The notes under the pieces are model-generated. The model saw nothing but the letters and a program-made list of their open reading frames with translations. It had not been told where the DNA came from and did not search any database. Of a DNA stretch of 64,000 nucleotides, positions 1 to 9,192 are shown piece after piece (the first letter of the stretch is position 1; each line of letters begins with the position of its first letter). Source of the stretch: Paracoccaceae bacterium (lineage in GTDB: Bacteria > Pseudomonadota > Alphaproteobacteria > Rhodobacterales > Rhodobacteraceae); NCBI GenBank assembly GCA_016936395.1, contig JAFGXY010000047.1, positions 59,620-123,619 on the forward strand, given 5' to 3'. Position numbers and translations under genes: made by a program.

Positions 1-20
1 AGCACCTGATCGGCGGTCAT
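1..20 (-). CDS. Start of a CinA-like protein (partial, runs off the window)
   Basis: Only the first seven codons are visible, reading MTADQVL. The ATG overlaps the pgpA stop codon as ATGA, so translation is probably coupled to pgpA. A CinA-C (nicotinamide-nucleotide amidohydrolase) gene commonly follows pgpA in Rhodobacter relatives. The identity therefore rests on context and start position, not on recognisable protein sequence. Confidence 0.35.
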
Positions 21-514
21 CGCATCAACACTCCATGTGCCACCCCGGCGGCAATGATCGTGGCCACCCCGGCAAACAGCCCGGCCCAAACGTCATCCAG
101 CATCACGCCCCGGGCATCGCCGCGCCGGTCGGCACGACCGATGATCCAGGGTTTCCAGATATCGAACAGCCGGAAGAATAGGAATGCCGCCACCCAGCCA
201 GGATAGGCGGCCATCCACCAGTCGTCCATCCCGCGCGACCAGAAGGCAGCGGCGGGGAACAGCAGCGCCAGCCATTGGCCCGCGACCTCGTCGATCACGA
301 TCTCGGACGGGTCTTCGCCGGGGCGGTCGCGCAGCGCCTGATCGCAGGCCCAAAAGCCAAGTGCCGTCACGGCGACAGTGGCCAGCACCAGAACGGGAAA
401 GCCCAGCAGGTGATCAATCGCCAAACCAAGCGCAAGTGCCACCGCCGAGCCCCAGGTGCCCGGCGCCGGGCGCAAGAGGCCCACATAGCCAAAGGTGGTG
501 ATCGCACGGATCAT
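17..514 (-). CDS. pgpA: Phosphatidylglycerophosphatase A
   Basis: A 165-residue integral membrane protein that dephosphorylates phosphatidylglycerol phosphate to phosphatidylglycerol at the inner membrane. Family features are clear: an N-terminal [15 protein letters not shown] stretch, the acidic segment [14 protein letters not shown] around residues 75-90, and [11 protein letters not shown] followed by a C-terminal [11 protein letters not shown] segment. The length is normal for PgpA. The ATG overlaps the ispDF stop as ATGA and the stop overlaps the next start, so it lies inside a tight minus-strand operon. In-frame sequence upstream of this ATG is out-of-frame ispF and is not part of the protein. 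Confidence 0.93.
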   Translation of the reverse strand: MIRAITTFGYVGLLRPAPGTWGSAVALALGLAIDHLLGFPVLVLATVAVTALGFWACDQALRDRPGEDPSEIVIDEVAGQWLALLFPAAAFWSRGMDDWWMAAYPGWVAAFLFFRLFDIWKPWIIGRADRRGDARGVMLDDVWAGLFAGVATIIAAGVAHGVLMR

Positions 515-1632
515 GCCCGCACCAGCGCGCAGGTGGCAAGGGCAGCGATGCCCTCTTCGCGCCCGGTAAAGCCCAGCCGTTCCGAGGTGGTGGCCTTGAC
601 GCTGATCCGGCTGGCGTCGACCCCCATGATCCCGGCCAAGGCCGCGCGCATCGCCGCCTGATGCGGGCCGACCTTGGGCCGTTCGCAGATCAGCGTCACG
701 TCGCAATTGGCAAGCCTGTAGCCCCGCGCCGCCACCCGGTCCATCGCGTGGCGCAGGAAGATGTGGCTGGCCGCCCCTTTCCATTGCGGGTCGCTGGGCG
801 GGAAATGCACGCCGATATCGCCTTCGGCCAGCGCGCCATAGATCGCATCGGTCAGCGCATGCATGCCGACATCGGCGTCGGAATGGCCCAAGAGCGCCCG
901 GCCATGTGGCACTTTCACCCCGCACAGCCAGCAGCCATCGCCTTCGGTAAAGGCGTGCACGTCAAAGCCGTTGCCCAGCCGGATATCCATACCGCGTCCT
1001 TTCAAGATCGCCTCGGCGCGGGCGAAATCCGCCGCAAAGGTCAGTTTGAGATTGTCCTCGTCGCCCGGCACGATGGCAACACTGTGCCCGGCCCAGCGGG
1101 CGACCTCGACATCATCGGCGGCATGGCCCGGATGGGCGCGGTGCGCGGCAAGGATGGCGTCGAAGCGAAAGCCCTGCGGGGTTTGCGCGCGCCACAGCCC
1201 GTCGCGATTGGCGGTGCCTTCGACCTGCGCACCGCCGCGCCACAAGGCATCGGTCACCGGCAGGGCAGGGGCGGCGCCAACTGATTGGTCAAGCGCTTTC
1301 AGAACCTCGGCAATCACCGGCACCGGCACCAAGGGACGCGCGCCGTCATGGATCAGAACACGGGTCACGCCCGTGCCTTCCAGCGCGGTCAGGGCGTTGC
1401 GCACCGATTCGGCCCGTGTCGCACCGCCCGATACCATGTGCAGGTCAAAGCCTGCCGCGCGGGGGCGGTCATCGGGGTGGATCACCAGCACAATGCGGTC
1501 AACATGGCCGCGAAAGGCGTCAATGGTATGGGCCAGAACCGGGCGTCCGGCCAGCAATTGCCATTGCTTTGGCACATCCCCCCCGGCGCGGGTGCCCCGG
1601 CCTGCGGCAACGATGATGGCGGCTGTTGTCAT
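511..1632 (-). CDS. ispDF: Bifunctional IspD/IspF (MEP pathway)
   Basis: A 373-residue fusion of two non-consecutive MEP-pathway enzymes. The N-terminal IspD half (about residues 1-215, nucleotide-binding AAGRGTRAG near the start, HDGARPLV in the middle) makes CDP-methylerythritol. The C-terminal IspF half (from about 218, beginning [14 protein letters not shown], with [17 protein letters not shown] and [14 protein letters not shown]) makes the cyclodiphosphate with bound zinc. Fused ispDF is known in many alphaproteobacteria. The chosen ATG follows an AGGTGA ribosome-binding site; a longer in-frame extension lacks one. It is divergent from dusB and overlaps pgpA by 4 nt. Confidence 0.97.
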   Translation of the reverse strand: MTTAAIIVAAGRGTRAGGDVPKQWQLLAGRPVLAHTIDAFRGHVDRIVLVIHPDDRPRAAGFDLHMVSGGATRAESVRNALTALEGTGVTRVLIHDGARPLVPVPVIAEVLKALDQSVGAAPALPVTDALWRGGAQVEGTANRDGLWRAQTPQGFRFDAILAAHRAHPGHAADDVEVARWAGHSVAIVPGDEDNLKLTFAADFARAEAILKGRGMDIRLGNGFDVHAFTEGDGCWLCGVKVPHGRALLGHSDADVGMHALTDAIYGALAEGDIGVHFPPSDPQWKGAASHIFLRHAMDRVAARGYRLANCDVTLICERPKVGPHQAAMRAALAGIMGVDASRISVKATTSERLGFTGREEGIAALATCALVRA

Positions 1633-1789
1633 GTTCACCTCATGCTGCGTGGTTAAATCACCGCAGTGGCTTGCGCAACCTGTGCAGAAATCGCACATGA
1701 GTGATTAAAAATTATGCAATGCATGTTTTTACGTCATTTCTTATTGGCCCGGATTTGTTATCCCTCTGACTCGGGCTTACCTGTTAGCT

Positions 1790-2803
1790 GTGCGCACAAG
1801 GATTGGGCAATTGGCCATTTCGCTCGACTCGGTTGTGATTGATCCTCCGGTGCTGCTGGCACCGCTGGCCGGAATTACCGATCTGCCATTTCGTCAGATT
1901 GTGGCCCGGTTTGGCGCGGGACTGGTTGTGTCGGAAATGGTGGCCAGCGAAGACATGGTGCGGGCGCAACCGCTGGCCCGGGCGCGGGCCGAGCTTGGCT
2001 TTGCCGAGGCGGCCACGTCCGTGCAACTGGCGGGCCGCGATCCCTATTGGATGGCCGAGGCCGCCCGCTATGCCGAAGGCCAGGGCGCGCGGGTGATTGA
2101 CATCAACATGGGCTGTCCGGCCAAGCGGGTTACGGCGGCGGGCGGCAATGGCGCCTGCGGGTCGGCGTTGATGCGCGAGCCTGATCTGGCGGTGCGGCTG
2201 ATCGCGGCGGTGGTGGGTGCGGTCAAGGTGCCGGTCACGCTGAAGACCCGGCTGGGCTGGGACCATGATTGCCTGAACGCGGCCGAGCTTGCGCGGCGCG
2301 CCGAGGCGGCAGGGGTGCGGATGATCACCATCCACGGCCGCACCCGCAACCAGTTCTACAAGGGACGCGCCGACTGGGTGGCCATCCGCGCGGTCAAGCA
2401 GGCGGTCAGCATTCCGGTGATTGCCAATGGCGATATCACCTGCGCCCAGACCGCTGCGCAGGCCCTGCGCCAGTCGGGTGCAGACGGGGTGATGGTGGGG
2501 CGCGGTGCTCAGGGCGCGCCGTGGCGGCTGGCCCAGATTGCCCATGTGCTTTATGGCACGCCCGCGCCCGTGGTGCCCACCGGCCCGGCGCTGGCCGATC
2601 TGATCATCGACCATTATCAGGCGCAGCTTGCGTTCTATGGGCGCAAGCTGGGGGTCCGAACCGCCCGCAAGCATCTGTCGTGGTATCTGGAGGAAGCGGG
2701 CATCCTGCATCACCGCGCCGCGATCGTGACGGCCGATGATCCAGCGCAGGTGGTGGCACTTTTGCGCGCCAGCTTTGCCCAACCCGGAAAGGCCGCCGCA
2801 TGA
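1790..2803 (+). CDS. dusB: tRNA-dihydrouridine synthase (NifR3/DusB)
   Basis: A 337-residue FMN-dependent enzyme reducing uridines in the tRNA D-loop. LLAPLAGITDLPFR opens the TIM barrel, INMGCPAKRV carries the catalytic cysteine at about residue 109, and ITIHGRTR, VIANGDI and GVMVGRGAQGAPW complete the FMN site. In Rhodobacter this gene is called nifR3 and is co-transcribed with ntrBC; the stop here overlaps the ntrB start as ATGA. There is no ATG near the start: GTG at 1790 is the longest option, and TTG at 1811 follows an AAGGA at about 1798. The N-terminus is therefore uncertain by seven residues. Confidence 0.95.
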   Translation: MRTRIGQLAISLDSVVIDPPVLLAPLAGITDLPFRQIVARFGAGLVVSEMVASEDMVRAQPLARARAELGFAEAATSVQLAGRDPYWMAEAARYAEGQGARVIDINMGCPAKRVTAAGGNGACGSALMREPDLAVRLIAAVVGAVKVPVTLKTRLGWDHDCLNAAELARRAEAAGVRMITIHGRTRNQFYKGRADWVAIRAVKQAVSIPVIANGDITCAQTAAQALRQSGADGVMVGRGAQGAPWRLAQIAHVLYGTPAPVVPTGPALADLIIDHYQAQLAFYGRKLGVRTARKHLSWYLEEAGILHHRAAIVTADDPAQVVALLRASFAQPGKAAA

Positions 2804-3894
2804 CCGCCTATCGCACGCCCTACCCGGTGCCGGGGGTGATCTGGGCCAGCCTGCCGATCCCGGCGCTGCTGATCGGGCATGATGGCCGGATCGTCGAGGT
2901 CAATCCGGCTGGCGAGACCTTTCTGAATGCCTCGTCGCGCAGCTTGCTGGGCCAGCCCGCGCTGGACCGCCTGTCGATTGACGCGCCGATGGAAGAGGCC
3001 TTCCTGCGCGCCCGTGAAAACCAGTCACCGATCTTTCTGAACGATGTCGATGTCACCAATGGCGAACGCGCGCCGGTGCAGTGCAACATTCAGGTGGCAC
3101 CGATGCATGACGACGCCAGTTATCTGATGCTGCTGATCCACCCGCGCGACATTGCCGACAGGCTTGGCCGGTCGATGAGCGTGAAGTCGGCGGCAAAGTC
3201 GGCCATCGGCATGGCCGAGATGCTGGCCCATGAGATCAAGAACCCGCTGGCCGGCATCTCGGGGGCGGCGCAACTGATCAGCATGAACGCCAATGCCGAA
3301 GACCGCGAGCTGACCGAGCTGATTGTCGAGGAAACCCGCCGCATCGTGAAGCTGCTGGAACAGGTGGAACAGTTCGGCAACCTGCGTGCGCCGGACCGCC
3401 GCCCGGTAAACATTCACGATGCACTGGATCGCGCCCGCAAATCGGCGCTGGTGGGCTTTGCGGCCCATATGCAGATCATCGAGGATTATGACCCCTCGCT
3501 GCCCTCTACCTACGCCGACCCCGATCAGTTGATGCAGGTCTTCCTGAACCTGATCAAGAACGCCGCCGAGGCCAGCCGGGGCCAGCCCGGCACCATCCGC
3601 CTGCGCACGTTCTACGACCTGTCGCTGCGGCTGCGGCGCAAGACAGGCACCCCTTCGGTGTTGCCGCTGACGGTTGAAATCATCGACGATGGCCCCGGCA
3701 TCCCGCCGGAAATCGCCACTGATATCTTTGAACCCTTTGTATCGGGCCGCGAAAACGGCACCGGACTTGGCCTTGCCTTGGTGTCAAAGATGATTTCCGA
3801 CCACGAGGGCTGGGTGCAGGTCGACACGGTTCCGGGCCGGACCGTGTTTCGCGTATCGCTTGCCGTGGCCCCTAGACAGATGGAGAAACGCTGA
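2800..3894 (+). CDS. ntrB: Nitrogen-regulation sensor kinase NtrB
   Basis: A 364-residue cytosolic histidine kinase of the nitrogen-control pair, controlled by PII in relatives. An N-terminal PAS domain (about 15-120) is followed by a dimerisation/H-box with [14 protein letters not shown] (phospho-accepting His144). The ATPase domain shows [17 protein letters not shown] and GTGLGLALV boxes. There are no membrane segments, as usual for NtrB. Translation is coupled to dusB (ATGA) and to ntrC (TGATG). Its output partner differs from enteric NtrC; see the ntrC entry. Confidence 0.96.
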   Translation: MTAYRTPYPVPGVIWASLPIPALLIGHDGRIVEVNPAGETFLNASSRSLLGQPALDRLSIDAPMEEAFLRARENQSPIFLNDVDVTNGERAPVQCNIQVAPMHDDASYLMLLIHPRDIADRLGRSMSVKSAAKSAIGMAEMLAHEIKNPLAGISGAAQLISMNANAEDRELTELIVEETRRIVKLLEQVEQFGNLRAPDRRPVNIHDALDRARKSALVGFAAHMQIIEDYDPSLPSTYADPDQLMQVFLNLIKNAAEASRGQPGTIRLRTFYDLSLRLRRKTGTPSVLPLTVEIIDDGPGIPPEIATDIFEPFVSGRENGTGLGLALVSKMISDHEGWVQVDTVPGRTVFRVSLAVAPRQMEKR

Positions 3895-5261
3895 TGGATG
3901 GCACCGTTCTGGTGGCAGATGACGACCGCACGATCCGCACGGTCCTGACGCAGGCGCTGACCCGCGCCGGCTGCAAGGTGCATGCGACCAGCAGCCTGAT
4001 GACCCTGATGCGCTGGGTCGAAGAGGGCAAGGGCGATCTGGTGATCTCGGATGTCATCATGCCCGATGGCAACGGTCTGGACGCGCTGCCCCGCATCGGC
4101 AAGATGCGCCCCGGCCTGCCGGTGATCGTGATCTCGGCGCAAAACACCATCATGACCGCAATTCAGGCCGCCGAGGCCGAGGCCTATGATTATCTGCCCA
4201 AGCCGTTCGACCTGCCCGATCTGATGAAGCGCTCGGCCCGCGCACTGGAACAAAAACGCCGCGCGCCCAAGGTGCCGGTGCAGCCGCTGCGCGAGGCGGG
4301 CGATGATCTGCCGCTGGTCGGGCGCACCCCGGCGATGCAGGCCCTTTATCGGCTGGTGGCGCGGGTGATGAACACCGACCTTGCCGTGCTGATCAACGGC
4401 GAATCGGGCACTGGCAAAAGCCTGATCGCCCGCGCGATCCATGATTTCTCTGATCGCCGGACGCTGCCTTTCGTGGTGACGCAGGCCGGCGATCTGCAAG
4501 GGGTGGATGGGCCTTCGGCGCTGATGGCGCGCGCCAAGGGCGGCAGCATCGTCTTTGACGAGGTGGCCGATTACGATGACGAAACCCAGGCTCGCATCGT
4601 TCGGATGCTCGATCTGATGGGCGATGGCGCGCCACGCGTGATGGCGACCAGTCAGGTTGATCTTACGGCCCGGATGGAGGCCGGGGCGTTTCGCCAGGAT
4701 CTGTTCTATCGCCTGTCGGGCGTGGTGCTGCATGTGCCCAGCTTGCGCGAGCGCGTGGATGACAGTCCGCTGCTGGCCGACCATTTCCTGACCAAGGGCG
4801 AGCGTGATATGGGCACCATCCGCCGCCTGTCGAATGACGCGCGAGATCTGGTGCGCGGCTATTCCTGGCCAGGCAACGTGCGGCAGTTGGAAAACGCGCT
4901 CAAGCGGCTGATGGTCACCTCGTCCGAGGCCGAAATCAGCCGCGCCGAGGTCGAATCGGTTCTGGGCAACCAGCCGGTGATGGAACCGCTGAAGGGGGGC
5001 GGCGAGAACGAAAAGCTGTCGGCCAGCGTGGCGCTGCATCTGAAGCGCTATTTTGATCTGCACGGCGGGCAATTGCCGCCGGCGGGCGTGTATCAGCGGA
5101 TTTTGCGCGAAGTTGAGACGCCGCTGATCGAAATTGCGCTGGATGCCACAGCCGGAAATCAGGCCAAATGTGCCGATCTGCTGGGGATCAACCGCAATAC
5201 CTTGCGCAAGAAGATCACCGACCTCGATATCCGCGTGACACGGCGGCGCAAACTGATGTAA
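3894..5261 (+). CDS. ntrC: Response regulator NtrC lacking the GAFTGA loop
   Basis: A 455-residue regulator: receiver domain (phospho-acceptor Asp53 in LVISDVIMP), AAA+ domain from about 145 with Walker A GESGTGKS (from residue 169), and a C-terminal Fis-type helix-turn-helix ([19 protein letters not shown]). Between Walker A and the Walker B segment [10 protein letters not shown] the sequence is shortened, and the GAFTGA loop that contacts sigma-54 is missing. Rhodobacter capsulatus NtrC is known to lack this motif and to activate sigma-70 promoters, so the same mechanism is likely here. It closes the dusB-ntrB-ntrC unit. Confidence 0.96.
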   Translation: MDGTVLVADDDRTIRTVLTQALTRAGCKVHATSSLMTLMRWVEEGKGDLVISDVIMPDGNGLDALPRIGKMRPGLPVIVISAQNTIMTAIQAAEAEAYDYLPKPFDLPDLMKRSARALEQKRRAPKVPVQPLREAGDDLPLVGRTPAMQALYRLVARVMNTDLAVLINGESGTGKSLIARAIHDFSDRRTLPFVVTQAGDLQGVDGPSALMARAKGGSIVFDEVADYDDETQARIVRMLDLMGDGAPRVMATSQVDLTARMEAGAFRQDLFYRLSGVVLHVPSLRERVDDSPLLADHFLTKGERDMGTIRRLSNDARDLVRGYSWPGNVRQLENALKRLMVTSSEAEISRAEVESVLGNQPVMEPLKGGGENEKLSASVALHLKRYFDLHGGQLPPAGVYQRILREVETPLIEIALDATAGNQAKCADLLGINRNTLRKKITDLDIRVTRRRKLM

Positions 5262-5279
5262 AACCGCAACATGGTTTGG

Positions 5280-5307
5280 GCCGGTTCCGCGCTGTTGCGG
5301 AATCGGC
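5280..5307 (+). other. Stem-loop between ntrC and ntrY
   Basis: Two 11-base arms (5280-5290 and 5297-5307) with one mismatch flank a 6-base loop. No run of T follows, so it is not a standard intrinsic terminator. It could stabilise the ntrC mRNA 3' end or partly attenuate read-through into ntrY. The role is inferred only from position. Confidence 0.4.
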
Positions 5308-5360
5308 TCAGGCTGTGGCGCAGGGGGTACGCATCGCGCGCCTAGTTCGGGGGGTAACGG

Positions 5361-7625
5361 GTGGTTCAGCGCGCTTTGGGGTCCACGACTTGGGATCGGC
5401 TGATGCGTTTGCGCCGCGCCCGGCGGATGCAGACGGCGACAGCATTCGGTCTGGTGGTGCTGGGGCCGGTGCTGGCGGTGGCCACCTTTCTGGCCTTGGG
5501 GCCGTTCAACCAAGGATCAAACAGCCCGTCGCTGCGGCTGATCCTGTTGGCCGATGTGGTCTATATTCTCGGGGTCGCGGCGCTAGTGCTGGCCCGGGTG
5601 GCGCGGCTGGTGTCGGACCGGCGCAGCCAATCGGCGGGGTCGCGCCTGCACATGCGGCTGTCGGGGGTGTTTGCGCTGGTGGCGCTGGTGCCGACGGTGC
5701 TGGTTGCGGTGTTTGCGGTTCTGACGGTGAACATCGGGCTGGAGGGCTGGTTTTCCGAACGGGTGCGCTCGGTGGTCGGCACATCCTTGTCGGCGGCCGA
5801 AGCCTATGAACGCCAAAGCCGCGAGGATTTGCTGGAAGATGCCAATGCCCTTGCCGCCTATCTGAACGTCGCCAAGCAATCGACGTTTTTCCTGCGTGAC
5901 GATCAGTTGCGCCCGCTGCTGACCCAAGGTCAGGCAGCGGTGCAGCGCGGTCTGAAGGAGGCTTTCCTGATCGACGGCAGCGGCACCCTGATGACGCGGG
6001 GTGAACGGTCCTATCTGTTCGACTTTGAACAGCCGACCCAGAAACAGCTTGATCTTGCGCGCACCAGCGGCCCGCAGGTGATTGAAGACTGGGCCAACAA
6101 CGAATTTCGCGCGCTGGTGCATCTTGAGGCCTACGCCGACCGCTATCTGTTTGTCAGCCGCGAGGTGGATGGCAACCTGCTGTCGCTGTTGGACGACACC
6201 CAGGAAACCGTGCGGCTGTATAACCAGCTTGAGGCAGACCGCGGCAGGGTGCTGTTCAACTTTGGCCTGATCTATCTGGGCTTTGCCATCATCCTGATCC
6301 TTGCCGCCATCTGGCTTGGCCTGTGGTTCGCCGAACGGCTGTCGCGCCCGGTGGGGCGTCTGGCGGGGGCGGCGCAGCGGGTGGGCGGCGGTGATCTGGA
6401 CGTGCAGGTGCTGGAAGAGGCGGGCGACGATGAAATCGCCATGCTGGGGCGGCTGTTCAACCAGATGACCCGACAGCTCAAGGGTCAGCGAGAGGCGCTG
6501 ATGGACGGTCACCGCCAGACCGAACGACGGCGGCGGCTGTTCGATTCGGTGTTGTCGAACGTGACGGCGGGGGTGATCGGGTTGAACCCCGATGGCCGGA
6601 TCGACTTTGTGAACCGTGCCGGAGAGCGCTTGCTGGACATGGCCAATGCGGGCCACGATCTGCCGCTGGCCGAGGCCGTGCCGGAATTCGCGCCGCTGTT
6701 TGACCGGCTGCGCGACGGCAACGCACCGGCGATGCAAGAAGAGGTGCGGCTGACCCGCAAGGGCAAGCTGGAAAGCCTGCTGGTGCGCATGAGCATGCGG
6801 CGCAGCGAGTCCGACCGTCTGGAAGGCTATGTGGTGGCGTTTGACGATGTGACCGATCTGGTCAGCGCGCAGCGCATGGCGGCTTGGGGCGATGTGGCGC
6901 GGCGCATCGCGCATGAGATCAAGAATCCGCTGACCCCGATTGCGCTGTCGGCGGAACGGATCAAGCGCAAGTTCCGCAGTCAGGTGGCCGAACCTGCGGA
7001 CCTGGAGCAATACACCGATGTGATCGTGCGCCAGACCAATGACTTGCGCCGCATCGTGGATGAGTTCTCCAAATTCGCGAGGATGCCCGAACCCGACCGC
7101 CGCGAAACCGATCTGACACAAGTGTTGCGCGATGCGGTGACGTTGCAGGAAAGCGGGCAGCCCTTGGTGCGCTTTGTGACCGACATCCCGGCCAAGGCGG
7201 TGATGATGGATATTGACGCCACGATGATCAGCCAGGCCTTGACAAACCTGATCAAGAACGCCGGTGAAGCCATTGAAGCCTTGCAAGAAAAGGGCGCACC
7301 CGACGGGCATGTGCCGGAAATTCGCATCCTGATGCAGCACGATGCCGATGGTGTTGTCATCCGCATCAGCGACAATGGCATCGGCCTGCCGCCTGATCGG
7401 GCACGGCTGTTTGAACCTTACGTGACGACCCGCGAAAAGGGCACCGGCCTTGGCCTGCCCATCGTGAAGAAGATCATTGAAGAACACGGCGGCCAGCTTT
7501 CCTTGCTGGATGCCCCGATTTTTGACGGAAATGCCCATGCGGGTGCGATGGCAGAGATCAACCTGCCGCGCTTGTCCCGCAAACGGGTGCGCAACAACAT
7601 GGCCACGGCGGGCCAGGGAGGCTGA
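5361..7625 (+). CDS. ntrY: Membrane sensor kinase NtrY
   Basis: A 754-residue transmembrane histidine kinase of the NtrY family, linked to nitrogen and redox control in alphaproteobacteria. Hydrophobic segments near residues 27-50, 58-75 and 95-115 are followed by an extracytoplasmic region, another membrane segment near 305-325, a HAMP domain, a PAS domain (about 390-490), the H-box [17 protein letters not shown] (His518) and an ATPase domain with NLIKNAGEAIE, DNGIGLP and GTGLGLPIV. GTG at 5361 is taken as start; ATG at 5403 is an alternative. It lies 99 nt after ntrC and one base before ntrX. Confidence 0.95.
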   Translation: MVQRALGSTTWDRLMRLRRARRMQTATAFGLVVLGPVLAVATFLALGPFNQGSNSPSLRLILLADVVYILGVAALVLARVARLVSDRRSQSAGSRLHMRLSGVFALVALVPTVLVAVFAVLTVNIGLEGWFSERVRSVVGTSLSAAEAYERQSREDLLEDANALAAYLNVAKQSTFFLRDDQLRPLLTQGQAAVQRGLKEAFLIDGSGTLMTRGERSYLFDFEQPTQKQLDLARTSGPQVIEDWANNEFRALVHLEAYADRYLFVSREVDGNLLSLLDDTQETVRLYNQLEADRGRVLFNFGLIYLGFAIILILAAIWLGLWFAERLSRPVGRLAGAAQRVGGGDLDVQVLEEAGDDEIAMLGRLFNQMTRQLKGQREALMDGHRQTERRRRLFDSVLSNVTAGVIGLNPDGRIDFVNRAGERLLDMANAGHDLPLAEAVPEFAPLFDRLRDGNAPAMQEEVRLTRKGKLESLLVRMSMRRSESDRLEGYVVAFDDVTDLVSAQRMAAWGDVARRIAHEIKNPLTPIALSAERIKRKFRSQVAEPADLEQYTDVIVRQTNDLRRIVDEFSKFARMPEPDRRETDLTQVLRDAVTLQESGQPLVRFVTDIPAKAVMMDIDATMISQALTNLIKNAGEAIEALQEKGAPDGHVPEIRILMQHDADGVVIRISDNGIGLPPDRARLFEPYVTTREKGTGLGLPIVKKIIEEHGGQLSLLDAPIFDGNAHAGAMAEINLPRLSRKRVRNNMATAGQGG

Positions 7626-7626
7626 G

Positions 7627-9042
7627 ATGAGTATTTTGATTGTCGACGACGAAAAAGACATTCGCGATCTGATCGGGGATATTCTCAAGGACGAAGGCTA
7701 TGCCATTCGTCTGGCGGGCAATTCCGACGATGCCATGGCCGAGATCAACGCCGAACCGCCCAGTCTGATGATCCTTGACATCTGGCTGAAAGACAGCCGG
7801 ATGGACGGCATCGACATTCTGAAAACCGTCCGCCGCGACAACCCGGATGTGCCGGTGGTGATCATCTCGGGCCATGGCAACATTGAAATTGCCGTCGCGG
7901 CGATCAAGCAAGGCGCCTATGATTTCATCGAAAAGCCGTTCAACATCGACCAGTTGATGGTGGTGGTCACCCGCGCGATGGAAACCAGCCGGTTGCGCCG
8001 CGAAAACGCCAACCTGCGCCGCCGCGATGTGACCAGCGCCGAAATGCTGGGGTCAAGCCCGGCTTTCCGCACGCTCAAGGCGCAACTGGACAAGGTGACG
8101 AAATCCAATGGCAGGGTGATGCTGACCGGTCCATCGGGGTCGGGCAAGGAAATGGCGGCGCGCTTCATCCATGCCAATTCCAACCGGGCTCATGCGCCGT
8201 TTGTCAGTGTTTCCTCGGCCACGGTAGAGCCTGACCGCATGGAAGAGGTGCTATTCGGCCGCGAAAGCCATGACCGCGGTGTGGAAAAGGGCCTGCTGGA
8301 GCAAGCGCATGGCGGCGTGGTCTATTTCGATGAAGTCGCCGACATGCCCTTGGGCACGCAGTCTAAAATCCTGCGGGTGCTGGTGGAACAGCAGTTCAGC
8401 CGTGCCGGCGGCACCGACAAGGTGCGGGTCGATCTGCGGGTGATTTCCTCCACCACCCGCGATCTGCGTGCCGAAATATCTGCCGGGCGATTCCGGCAAG
8501 AGCTGTATGACCGGCTGAACGTGGTGCCGATCCCGGTGCCCAGCCTAGAGGAACGCCGCGAGGACATTCCCGAACTGACTCGGCATTTCATCGACATGTT
8601 CCACCGCACCCAAGGTCTGCCGTTGCGCCAGTTGACGCAAGAGGCCGAGGCGATGCTGCAAACCACGCAATGGCCCGGCAACGTGCGCCAGTTGCGCAAT
8701 GTGATCGAGCGGGTGCTGATCCTTGGCGAACCCTCGGGGGCGATCGAGGCCAGCGAGTTGCCGGGACAGGAAACCGTGGTCGAGGGCAACGGGCGGCTGG
8801 TGCTGGGCGGCGCGATGGCGACGCTGCCGCTGCGCGAGGCGCGCGAGGTGTTTGAACGCGAATACCTGCTGACACAGATCAACCGCTTTGGCGGCAATAT
8901 CAGCCGCACCGCGAATTTTGTCGGCATGGAACGCAGCGCGCTTCATCGCAAGCTGAAATCGCTGGGCGTGGTGACCACCTCCAAGTCGGGCGGGCGGTCG
9001 GCGCATTTTGACGATGTCGAAGACGAAGGCGAGGATGAGTGA
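7627..9042 (+). CDS. ntrX: Response regulator NtrX
   Basis: A 471-residue partner of NtrY: receiver domain with phospho-acceptor Asp51 (LMILDIW), AAA+ domain with GPSGSGKEM and VVYFDEVADMP, and a Fis-type C-terminal DNA-binding helix (GGNISRTANFVGMERSALHRKLK). The sigma-54-contacting GAFTGA loop is absent; that position reads LFGRESHDRGVEKG, so sigma-54 activation is unlikely. The start follows the ntrY stop directly with the GGGAGG ribosome-binding sequence inside the ntrY end. The tail is acidic (DDVEDEGEDE). Confidence 0.95.
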   Translation: MSILIVDDEKDIRDLIGDILKDEGYAIRLAGNSDDAMAEINAEPPSLMILDIWLKDSRMDGIDILKTVRRDNPDVPVVIISGHGNIEIAVAAIKQGAYDFIEKPFNIDQLMVVVTRAMETSRLRRENANLRRRDVTSAEMLGSSPAFRTLKAQLDKVTKSNGRVMLTGPSGSGKEMAARFIHANSNRAHAPFVSVSSATVEPDRMEEVLFGRESHDRGVEKGLLEQAHGGVVYFDEVADMPLGTQSKILRVLVEQQFSRAGGTDKVRVDLRVISSTTRDLRAEISAGRFRQELYDRLNVVPIPVPSLEERREDIPELTRHFIDMFHRTQGLPLRQLTQEAEAMLQTTQWPGNVRQLRNVIERVLILGEPSGAIEASELPGQETVVEGNGRLVLGGAMATLPLREAREVFEREYLLTQINRFGGNISRTANFVGMERSALHRKLKSLGVVTTSKSGGRSAHFDDVEDEGEDE

Positions 9043-9192
9043 CCGCGAAGGCCGTGATGACCCTTGCCCCTGGACGTGCAACCTTGCCGTGCCGCCCGTA
9101 TCGTGCCGCCACATTGACCCGCCCGCCGCCATCTGCGATGCAAGGGACAGCGTTGCGGGGCCATCGCGCCCTGCGCCAGTTTAGGGGCTGAC

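Noticed and set aside
1555..1600. TGGCAC-like element resembling a sigma-54 promoter
   Set aside because: It is inside ispDF on the non-coding orientation and lacks the GC/TTGC element at correct spacing.
3612..5513. Long minus-strand open frame (633 codons)
   Set aside because: It lies antisense to ntrB/ntrC, has low-complexity His/Gln/Arg-rich translation and no domain; it is a shadow of GC-rich codon bias.
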